Below, in pieces: positions 28,172 to 36,304 of a stretch of DNA of 39,006 nt. Source of the DNA: Bacteroidales bacterium. Lineage in GTDB: Bacteria; Bacteroidota; Bacteroidia; Bacteroidales; UBA12077. The stretch lies in contig JAUWQL010000018.1 in NCBI GenBank assembly GCA_030611105.1, positions 1 through 39,006 on the forward strand. The letters are read 5' to 3'. The position numbers were made by a program, and so were the translations under genes. Each line of letters starts with the position of its first letter. Position 1 is the first letter of the stretch. Under the pieces are notes generated by a model. The model worked only from the letters and a program-made list of their open reading frames with translations, had not been told where the DNA came from and did not search any database.

Positions 28172-28334
28172 CTATTGATGTTATTTAGAAAAAACACTCA
28201 ATAAACAACACACAATAATCAATAAAAAAGTTAAAAATTCATCATACATAAAATAACATTTAATCATTGCCACTAAAATAACAGTAGAACCAAAAATAAA
28301 AAATGGAGTAAGTAAAATTTCACAAGTTAACATC

Positions 28335-29210
28335 ATGAGTATTATCGACGAAATAAAAAAATCATTTAAAAGCGGAAGTGCTTTAATCAAGTTAATTTAT
28401 ATAAATATTGCTGTCTTTTTGGCAGTAAAACTTATTGGAACTTTTATTACCCTGTTACAATTAAATACGGGTTTTTCATTCGTAAGCTGGTTTGCGGTTC
28501 CTGCCGATTTGAATAACCTTGTATATAAACCCTGGACCATTTTTACATATATGTTTTTACATCAGGATTTTTTACACATCCTGTTTAACATGCTTTGGCT
28601 GTATTGGTTTGGGATGATCTTTTTAAGCTACTTCGATAATAAAAAACTCTTAAGTGTATATATTGTTGGTGGACTTGCAGGTGCCGTATTGTATATTTTA
28701 TCGTTTAATATATTTCCTTTATTCGATCAGGTATTACCAATGTCTTATGCGCTTGGAGCTTCGGCTTCTGTTATTGCAATTGTAATAGCAATTTCTGTTT
28801 ATGCTCCAAATCATACAATAAACTTATTATTTTTTGGACCTGTTCAATTAAAATATATTGCTGCATTTTCTATTGTGCTTGACATTTTAAGTATTGCCTC
28901 ATCAAATGCAGGAGGACATATTGCTCACCTGGGAGGCGCACTGTTTGGATACCTGTACATTTCACAATTACGTAAAGGCAAAAATATTACCAAAGGTTTT
29001 GATCGCTTTATGGATAAAATATTTTCATTATTTAAACCGCAAAATAAATTTAAAGTAACCTATAAACGCCCTGTAAGCGATTACGAATACAATAAAGATA
29101 AAGCAACTAAACAAAAAGGTATTGATGAAATTCTGGATAAAATTGCTAAATCAGGATACGACAGCCTGACAAAAAAGGAAAAAGAGATTTTATTTAAAAA
29201 CAGCAAATAA
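28335..29210 (+). CDS. Rhomboid family intramembrane serine protease, second copy, with DUF6576-like C-terminus
   Basis: YMFLHQDFLHILFNMLWLYWFG; GASASVIA (Ser); GGHIAHLGGALFGY (His); C-terminal GIDEILDKIAKSGYDSLTKKEKEILFKNS. Confidence 0.9.
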   Translation: MSIIDEIKKSFKSGSALIKLIYINIAVFLAVKLIGTFITLLQLNTGFSFVSWFAVPADLNNLVYKPWTIFTYMFLHQDFLHILFNMLWLYWFGMIFLSYFDNKKLLSVYIVGGLAGAVLYILSFNIFPLFDQVLPMSYALGASASVIAIVIAISVYAPNHTINLLFFGPVQLKYIAAFSIVLDILSIASSNAGGHIAHLGGALFGYLYISQLRKGKNITKGFDRFMDKIFSLFKPQNKFKVTYKRPVSDYEYNKDKATKQKGIDEILDKIAKSGYDSLTKKEKEILFKNSK

Positions 29211-29296
29211 AAAAATTCCGTCAAAATATTTAAGCTTCACTTGAATTTTTCAATCATTAATTCTAAATTAGATATAAATATCAAATAAAATTTGAA

Positions 29297-30400
29297 TTGA
29301 AAGCGATTATCTACACTTTATTAAGGTATTTGAATTATATTTTTGTCGGGGCGATGCTGCTTTCCTATTTGTCTATATTTATAAGCCCTGAAAAAATATG
29401 GTTGTTGGCCTTTTTTGGATTAGCTTACCCTTTTCTATTAATTGTTAATTCACTTTTTATTATATTTTGGATTTACAAAAAAAGAAAACTCTTTATTATT
29501 TCATTAATAGCCATATTGCTTGGCTGGAATTATCTGGCAACTTATATTCAAATCCCTTTAAAGAAACAAAATAAAGACACTGAGATATCCAAAAATGGAT
29601 TTAACATTTTATCATTTAATGTGAGATTATTTGATTTATATAACTGGAGCGAAACCGAAAATACACTTCCCGAAATTTTCGAATTTATAAACACCCAGGA
29701 ATTTGACTTTATGTGTTTCCAGGAATTTTTTACTCAAAACAGCGGAGAGCTTAGTGAGAATTCAATTATGAACAATATTAAGAATAAATATTTTACTCAT
29801 ATTGATTATGCTATTGAAAATATAAATTATAACTATGGGATTGCAACATTCAGTAAACACCCAATTGTTAACAGGGGTGTAATTAATTTCAGCAATTCAT
29901 CAAATTCAAGTATTTATACTGATGTTGTAATAAACAAAGACACCATCAGAATTTTCAATAATCATTTGCAATCTATTCGTTTCAATAAAAATAATTACTC
30001 ATTTATCACCAACAGTAAAGTGTTAAAAGATGAAGAAAGATTAAAAGAAATAAAAGATATTTCTTTCAGGCTTCGTGATGCATTTATTAAAAGAGCCAGT
30101 CAGGCTAACATAATATCAAAACACATTCAAAATTCGCCATACCCGGTAGTTGTGTGTGGCGATTTTAATGACGTTCCTGTATCTTATTCTTATAGAACAA
30201 TGAAAGGAAATTTAAATGATTCATTTGTAGAAGCAGGAAAAGGTATTGGAACTACATATATGGGTAAATTTCCTTCGTTCAGAATTGATTTTATATTTCA
30301 CAGTAAAGAAATAAAATGTGTGCATTTTGATATTCCTAATGTAAAGCTTTCTGACCACTTCCCGATTACCGGAGAATTTTATTTAAATAGAAAAGACTAA
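29297..30400 (+). CDS. Endonuclease/exonuclease/phosphatase family protein with N-terminal TM segments (TTG start)
   Basis: FNILSFNVRLFDLYNW...MCFQEF...NNHLQSI...PVVVCGDFNDVPVSYSYRTM...DFIFHS...LSDHFPITGEF. Confidence 0.9.
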   Translation: MKAIIYTLLRYLNYIFVGAMLLSYLSIFISPEKIWLLAFFGLAYPFLLIVNSLFIIFWIYKKRKLFIISLIAILLGWNYLATYIQIPLKKQNKDTEISKNGFNILSFNVRLFDLYNWSETENTLPEIFEFINTQEFDFMCFQEFFTQNSGELSENSIMNNIKNKYFTHIDYAIENINYNYGIATFSKHPIVNRGVINFSNSSNSSIYTDVVINKDTIRIFNNHLQSIRFNKNNYSFITNSKVLKDEERLKEIKDISFRLRDAFIKRASQANIISKHIQNSPYPVVVCGDFNDVPVSYSYRTMKGNLNDSFVEAGKGIGTTYMGKFPSFRIDFIFHSKEIKCVHFDIPNVKLSDHFPITGEFYLNRKD

Positions 30401-30406
30401 AGTTTG

Positions 30407-30508
30407 ATGTCTGATTTTCTTGTCTTCAGCCAGGAATGTTTATATCATAAACTTATTAATGAAGGCTTAAAAGTTGAGAAAGAAAAACCAATACCTATTT
30501 ATTTATAA
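30407..30508 (+). pseudogene. Remnant of a GxxExxY-type protein gene
   Basis: MSDFLVFSQECLYHKLINEGLKVEKEKPIPIYL* resembles the ESVYE.AL..EL...GLKVE.Q.PIPVYY core of GxxExxY proteins, truncated at both ends. Confidence 0.5.
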
Positions 30509-30518
30509 AAAGGAATTA

Positions 30519-30627
30519 TTACGCTGAGTTACGCAATGAAACGCCAAGTTACGCTAAGATAATCTCTGCGTAACTTTTGCGATTTCTTAGCGCGTCCCAG
30601 CCTGCGGCAGGCAGGTTCGCGTAACAA
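30519..30627. repeat. Intergenic inverted-repeat element, itself split by a CCTGC-type palindrome
   Basis: aagttacgc...gcgtaactt arms with further imperfect pairing (gaaacgcc / ttgcgattt); insertion cagcctgcggcaggcagg before ttcgcgtaac. Confidence 0.6.
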
Positions 30628-30740
30628 TATATCTAACATCTCAAGGATTATAAAAAATAATTAAATTTATAATGTAGAATGATATATCATTGTACATACT
30701 CTCCCTAATATTTAAATTGAGCCCAAAGATGCCTGATGTA

Positions 30741-31691
30741 CTAGAAAGGTAAGTTATCCAAATCAACATTCCCTCCCGAAACAATAATCCCTACTTTTTT
30801 ACCTTTAAATAAATATCTATTCTCTATCACCACCGCCAAAGGAACTGCAGCCGATGGTTCGACAATAATTTTCATTCGCTCCCAAATCATTCTCATTGCA
30901 CTTACAATGGTTTCTTCTTTAGCTGTTAGTATTCCATCCACTTTTTCACGAATTATTTGAAAAGTCAAAGGACTTAAAGAAGTTAACAAGCCATCGGCAA
31001 TTGTATTTGGACGCCCTGCAGGAATTAAAACACCTTTTTTAAAAGAACGAAAAGCGTCATCAGCATTTAAAGGCTCTGCACCATATACTTTAATTTCAGG
31101 ATTAATTGCCTTTGAAGAAACGGCTGTTCCACTCATCAATCCGCCACCACCAATAGGTGCAATTATTACATCCAGATCGTGAACATCTTCTAAAAATTCT
31201 ATGGCAGCTGTTCCTTGCCCACAAATTACATTAAAGTTATTGTATGGATGAATAAATGTAGCTCCTGTTTCTTTCTGAACCTTGCTTAATGTTTCTTCGC
31301 GAGCTTGTAAAGTTGATTCACAAAAAGTAATTTTTGCCCCATAAGCTTCAACTGCTTTCTTTTTAATTTCCGGAGCATTTTCAGGCATTACAATGAAGGC
31401 AGGGATTCCCAACTGTTTTGCTGCCAAGCTTAATGCCGCTGCATGATTGCCAGATGAATGAGTAGTTACTCCCTTTTCAGCTTCATTCTCATTTAAAAGC
31501 CTTACTGCATTGGTTGCCCCACGAAATTTAAATGCCCCAACTTTCTGAAAATTTTCACATTTAAAAGATAACTCTATATTAAAAATTTCATTAATACTTT
31601 TGGACGATAGCACAGGCGTTTTGTGAATTAAAGACTTTATTCTTTTATGCGCTTCCTGAATATCACTAAATTGTGGAGCTAAAGTTGGCAT
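30741..31691 (-). CDS. Threonine/serine dehydratase-like PLP-dependent enzyme (fold type II)
   Basis: SFKCENFQKVGAFKFRGATNAV; THSSGNHAAALSLAAK; PIGGGGLMSGTA; IIVSGGNVDLDNLPF. Confidence 0.9.
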   Translation of the reverse strand: MPTLAPQFSDIQEAHKRIKSLIHKTPVLSSKSINEIFNIELSFKCENFQKVGAFKFRGATNAVRLLNENEAEKGVTTHSSGNHAAALSLAAKQLGIPAFIVMPENAPEIKKKAVEAYGAKITFCESTLQAREETLSKVQKETGATFIHPYNNFNVICGQGTAAIEFLEDVHDLDVIIAPIGGGGLMSGTAVSSKAINPEIKVYGAEPLNADDAFRSFKKGVLIPAGRPNTIADGLLTSLSPLTFQIIREKVDGILTAKEETIVSAMRMIWERMKIIVEPSAAVPLAVVIENRYLFKGKKVGIIVSGGNVDLDNLPF

Positions 31692-31718
31692 TTTAATTGT
31701 TTTTGCTAAAATACAGAA

Positions 31719-32498
31719 TCATTCAGGTTTTTCCGAATCATCTTTACTTTTTTTAAAAGCTTCAAATTGTAATAAAATTTCTGAGTACAAATTATAATCA
31801 TCAATACTTAAAATGTATTTATCCTGAAAATCACAAAACTCCATAAACTCATACGCTTCTTCGCCACTTAATCCTGTCAGATTTCTTATAATATGCTCAT
31901 TGTATCGAGGATACACCTCTTCTTTAACTTTGTCTTCTTTGGTTAATTTTATGTATTTCTTAATTGCTTTAGCCTCCTTGCTAAACAATACGTAAATCAG
32001 TGATGCCGGGCCTGTTATAGTCGGCTCCATAACTTGGGGAGGAACTTCTACATGTTTAAATAATTTTTTAAACTCCGGATTAATTCCAATATCAGGTAAT
32101 TCTAAATTTAAAACCTTGTATTCAAAATCCTTGTATGTTCCTAAATAATAAATCGCAACTTCGGGAATCTCGTAATACCTATTTTGTAAATGAATCTGAA
32201 CTAACGAATCTTTAATAATTCCATTTACTCCATATTCCAGATAATCAAATCCTATTGCAGAAATATTTAAAATATTGCCTGGTTTTACCCAAATCTCAAA
32301 ATAACCTAAAGTATCTGCAACAACACCCCACTGTTGATCAATATTAATTATATGTACAAGAGCAACCGGATATTCCCCTTCTATACTTATCACTTGTCCT
32401 GAGAAATAATATAAGCTATCACTCTCTTGCGCGAAAAGAGATAATATTGACAGGTTTATCAAAAAAAACAAGAAGTATTTTTTTAGGGTTTCCGGCAT
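31719..32498 (-). CDS. Carboxypeptidase-like regulatory domain-containing secreted protein
   Basis: Signal peptide; YYFSGQVISIEGEYPVALVHIINIDQQWGVVADTLGYFEIWVKPGNILNISAIGF. Confidence 0.75.
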   Translation of the reverse strand: MPETLKKYFLFFLINLSILSLFAQESDSLYYFSGQVISIEGEYPVALVHIINIDQQWGVVADTLGYFEIWVKPGNILNISAIGFDYLEYGVNGIIKDSLVQIHLQNRYYEIPEVAIYYLGTYKDFEYKVLNLELPDIGINPEFKKLFKHVEVPPQVMEPTITGPASLIYVLFSKEAKAIKKYIKLTKEDKVKEEVYPRYNEHIIRNLTGLSGEEAYEFMEFCDFQDKYILSIDDYNLYSEILLQFEAFKKSKDDSEKPE

Positions 32499-32694
32499 TA
32501 ATTATATTTCCTTTTAGTACAAATATAAAATATGATCCTTTGACTCACATGAATGTTTAACAATCTTTAACTTTCTCTAATTATTTTAAACATTAAAACT
32601 ATACCGTTTCGTCTTGTGTTTAATCTTTTTTGCATCCTTTTTTTTGGTTATCTTCGCATTCTGATTACATTATAACGTAATTAATATTTTAAAA

Positions 32695-33513
32695 ATGCTT
32701 AAACAGTATAAAAATATTATTGAACAGGCCTGGAATAACAGGAACCTGTTAAAAGAAGAGTCGACTCAAAATGTTATCAGGGAGATAATTGAGTTGCTTG
32801 ATAAAGGAAAAGTCAGAGTTGCTGAACCAACAGAAAATGGTTGGCAGGTAAACGAGTGGATAAAAAAAGCTGTAATTTTATATTTCCCAATTCAGAAAAT
32901 GGAGGTAACCACGGTTGGTCCATTCGAATTTCACGATAAAATTGATTTAAAAACAGGATATGATCAACTGGGAGTACGTGTTGTTCCACACGCAATAGCT
33001 CGATACGGATCTTTTGTAGCAAAAAATGTTATAATGATGCCTTCATATATAAATATAGGAGCGTATGTTGATTCAGGAACCATGGTTGATACCTGGTCCA
33101 CTGTTGGCTCTTGTGCACAAATTGGCAAAAATGTTCATTTAAGTGGGGGTGTTGGAATCGGAGGTGTTTTGGAACCAGTACAAGCAGCTCCTGTTATTAT
33201 TGAAGATGACTGTTTTATTGGGTCAAGATGCATAATTGTTGAAGGTGTTTATATTGAAAAAGAAGCAGTGTTAGGTGCAAATGTTGTTATAACAAAATCA
33301 ACAAAAATTATTGATGTTTCGGGCTCTGAGCCTATTGAATATAAAGGCCGTGTTCCTGCAAGATCAGTGGTTATACCAGGTACACAAACTAAAAAATTTA
33401 ATGCCGGAGAATATCAGGTCCCATGTGCATTAATTATTGGAAAAAGAAAAGAATCAACAAATCTTAAAACATCACTAAATGATGCTTTAAGAGAATATAA
33501 TGTTGCGGTTTAA
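32695..33513 (+). CDS. dapD: 2,3,4,5-tetrahydropyridine-2,6-dicarboxylate N-succinyltransferase
   Basis: RVVPHAIARYGSFVAKNVIMMPSYINIGAYVDSGTMVDTWSTVGSCAQIGKNVHLSGGVGIGGVLEPVQA. Confidence 0.96.
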   Translation: MLKQYKNIIEQAWNNRNLLKEESTQNVIREIIELLDKGKVRVAEPTENGWQVNEWIKKAVILYFPIQKMEVTTVGPFEFHDKIDLKTGYDQLGVRVVPHAIARYGSFVAKNVIMMPSYINIGAYVDSGTMVDTWSTVGSCAQIGKNVHLSGGVGIGGVLEPVQAAPVIIEDDCFIGSRCIIVEGVYIEKEAVLGANVVITKSTKIIDVSGSEPIEYKGRVPARSVVIPGTQTKKFNAGEYQVPCALIIGKRKESTNLKTSLNDALREYNVAV

Positions 33514-33515
33514 AT

Positions 33516-34496
33516 ATGGTGAGGTTTTTAATTATACAAACAGCATTTATTGGTGATGTTATTTTAGCAACCCCGATTATTGAAAAACTGCATAAATTTT
33601 ATCCCGATTCGCAAATTGATTTTTTATTACGTAAAGGGAATGAAAACCTGTTAAGAAATCATCCTTTTGTTTCAAATCTTTTGATTTGGGATAAGAAAAA
33701 CGAGAAAAAAAAGAATCTGTTTCGTATTATTAAATTAATCCGAAGCAAAAAATACGACTATGTTATAAACCTTCAAAGATTTGCATCAACAGGAATAATT
33801 ACAGCATTTTCCGGCAGTAAAATAAAAGTTGGATTTAGTAAAAATCCATTTTCTTTTCTTTTTACTCGAAAAATTAAACATGAAATTGGCAATGGGAAAC
33901 ATGAGATTGAAAGAAATATAGAATTGATTTCTGAAATTACAGACAATAGTGTTTTTAAACCCAAATTATATCCTGCCGACGAAGACTTTCAAATAGTTTC
34001 TCAATATAAAATGCGACCATATATTTGTATGGCTCCTACTTCGGTTTGGTTCACAAAACAGTTTCCTGAAAATAAGTGGGCTGATTTAATTAATAAAATC
34101 GAAACAAAATATCACATTTATTTAATTGGCGGACCTGATGATGCAGATGCTTGTGATGAAATAACAGCTAAAAGTATCAGGAGTAACATAACAAATTTGT
34201 GTGGGAAATTAAGTTTTTTACAAACCTCAGCATTAATGACAAATGCTATCATGAATTATGTTAACGATTCAGCTCCAATGCACATGGCCTCGGCAATGAA
34301 TGCTCCAACAACGGCAATCTTTTGTTCAACAGTTCCCGATTTTGGATTTGGACCTTTGTCAGATCAAGCAAGAATTATTGAAACTAAAGAAAAACTTGAA
34401 TGTCGCCCCTGCGGTTTACATGGCTTTAAAAAATGTCCTGAAGGACACTTTAAATGTGCAAATACTATTAATATTGAAAATGTACTAACTAAATGA
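33516..34496 (+). CDS. Glycosyltransferase family 9 (heptosyltransferase-like)
   Basis: LIIQTAFIGDVILATPIIEKLHKFYPDSQIDFLLRKGNENLLRNHPFV...MAPTSVWFTKQFPENKWADLI...NDSAPMHMASAMNAPTTAIF. Confidence 0.9.
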   Translation: MVRFLIIQTAFIGDVILATPIIEKLHKFYPDSQIDFLLRKGNENLLRNHPFVSNLLIWDKKNEKKKNLFRIIKLIRSKKYDYVINLQRFASTGIITAFSGSKIKVGFSKNPFSFLFTRKIKHEIGNGKHEIERNIELISEITDNSVFKPKLYPADEDFQIVSQYKMRPYICMAPTSVWFTKQFPENKWADLINKIETKYHIYLIGGPDDADACDEITAKSIRSNITNLCGKLSFLQTSALMTNAIMNYVNDSAPMHMASAMNAPTTAIFCSTVPDFGFGPLSDQARIIETKEKLECRPCGLHGFKKCPEGHFKCANTINIENVLTK

Positions 34497-34583
34497 TTAA
34501 CGATATCTAATAACCTGAGCTCGAGATAAGAATTTTTTACAGCTTCATGGGGTTTTTCATAGACAAGTCATATTTTTGAAAGA

Positions 34584-36101
34584 CTATCGGGTTAATAAAT
34601 CATTAACCGTTTTTACAGGATTGAATGTTTCGATTGGTACTTCAACAAAGATAGTATTCCAATGCGCCATAGCACCATTCCAGAGCCCTGGTAGTTCCTG
34701 GGCTTTTAAATCTTTCCCGTCTTTCGATTTTGTTGAAATAAAACCGGTATTTGAGTCACGGTATTTTAGTAAATCGAACTGCTCGCCTTTATAGTCTTTT
34801 GTTGCACAAACCAAATCAACAGAATTAAAATGGGTAGACGATCTCAATATTTCCTTTTGTTGCTCATCACCTTGATTTATTTGTGACGATTCCACTATTT
34901 GCAAATCAACGTTACCATTGCTTTGCTTAACCCAAAATGGTCCGCCACCAGGTTCTCCTTCATTTTTCACCATTCCGCAAACACGAATGGGTCGGTTCAG
35001 AACTTCAAGTAAACATTTGGTGCCCGCTTTTGATTCTATCTTTTCATATTTTACACAATCGTGGCAGAGTTCCTGCTTTATAAATTGTTCAATCTCCAAT
35101 ACTGTTTCTTCTGTATAATTTTTCGATTCTAAAATATCGATATAATTAAAAATTCGTTCCTTGTAAGATAGAAGAACTCCTGCCAAAGCTTTTTTATACT
35201 CAACAGTAATGTTTTTTATTTTATCAGGAACAACATTATCAATGTTTTTAATAAAGATAATTTCCGAATCCAAATCATTCAGATTTTCAATTAAAGCACC
35301 ATGCCCTCCAGGACGGAACAATAAAGAGCCATCATTATTTCTGAACAATTCATTATTTATGTCAACGGCTACCATATCGGTTGATGGCTTTTGTTGCGAA
35401 AAGGATATTTTGAATTTCACACCAAATTGCTCTTCTAAATCCTTTTGTATTTTTGCAAAAAGTTCGTTAAATAATTTCTTATGTTCAGGCAAAATGGTAA
35501 AATGAATTCTTACTTTATTATCAGCCGACTTTGTATAATTTACGCCTTCAATTAAATGTTCTTCAAAAGCAGTTCTGATAGTGTTTTCGTACTTATGAAA
35601 TAATAAAACGCCCTTTGGTTTTTGTCCATAATTTAATCCCTTGTCGAATAAAAAGAATTTCAAAATTTCTTTGTATCTCCCCTGCCTCATTAAATCTTCA
35701 ATTTCAAGATTATTAGATTTAATTATAGATTTCAAATCATTATAAAAAGCAAATTGACTGATATTTACAAAAAACTTCTTTACATCTTCATCTTGAACCT
35801 GATCAATGTTTTCGTACCGATCCTTTGCAATTTCATAGAATTCAAAAAGAAATTTAAACATTCTTGAAGCAGCACCCGAAGCAGGAACAAACTTCAAAGT
35901 ATCAGGTTTTATATCTTCATACAATTTTACAAAAGCATTAATTTCCTCATCGCAAAGTCTGACAATTCCATCGTTTATGATTGCGGGTTTTGATATACTT
36001 AAAAATGGAAATCCCTGATAAAAATTCTGAATCTGGTTTTCAACTTCTTTCGCAGTTAAACCCTTATTTTTTATTTGTTGAATATCTTTTTTAATAAACA
36101 T
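34584..36101 (-). CDS. DUF4301 family protein
   Basis: LKFVPASGAASRMFKFLFEFYE...LFRPGGHGALIENLNDLDSEIIFIKNIDNVVP. Confidence 0.85.
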   Translation of the reverse strand: MFIKKDIQQIKNKGLTAKEVENQIQNFYQGFPFLSISKPAIINDGIVRLCDEEINAFVKLYEDIKPDTLKFVPASGAASRMFKFLFEFYEIAKDRYENIDQVQDEDVKKFFVNISQFAFYNDLKSIIKSNNLEIEDLMRQGRYKEILKFFLFDKGLNYGQKPKGVLLFHKYENTIRTAFEEHLIEGVNYTKSADNKVRIHFTILPEHKKLFNELFAKIQKDLEEQFGVKFKISFSQQKPSTDMVAVDINNELFRNNDGSLLFRPGGHGALIENLNDLDSEIIFIKNIDNVVPDKIKNITVEYKKALAGVLLSYKERIFNYIDILESKNYTEETVLEIEQFIKQELCHDCVKYEKIESKAGTKCLLEVLNRPIRVCGMVKNEGEPGGGPFWVKQSNGNVDLQIVESSQINQGDEQQKEILRSSTHFNSVDLVCATKDYKGEQFDLLKYRDSNTGFISTKSKDGKDLKAQELPGLWNGAMAHWNTIFVEVPIETFNPVKTVNDLLTR

Positions 36102-36131
36102 AATGCTATATTTTTAATGTTTATCATTGGT

Positions 36132-36240
36132 GTCCGATAAAATAATCGGGACTAAAGTCCTTTAAGTAGTTACTTCTTGTAACCCCAGCCTTAAGGCTGG
36201 GGTTAGTCATGTCTACTACAATTTTGGGCTTTAGCCCTTT
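36132..36240. repeat. Compound palindromic intergenic element
   Basis: gtccgat-aaaata-atcgggac hairpin, gggactaaagtcc, 26-bp perfect palindrome taaccccagccttaaggctggggtta (36180-36205), gggctttagccc. Confidence 0.75.
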
Positions 36241-36304
36241 ACAATTTGTTTTTATCAAACACTAATGAATGTTTATACAAATCTACAATGATTTTACGAT
36301 CAAA

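Noticed and set aside
28181-28390. 69-aa hydrophobic minus-strand ORF between the rhomboids
   Set aside because: Overlaps the start of the second rhomboid; AT-rich DNA yields hydrophobic spurious frames. No supporting motif.
34576-35505. Plus-strand ORFs 34576-34794, 34918-35118, 35209-35505
   Set aside because: Antisense to the well-supported DUF4301 gene.
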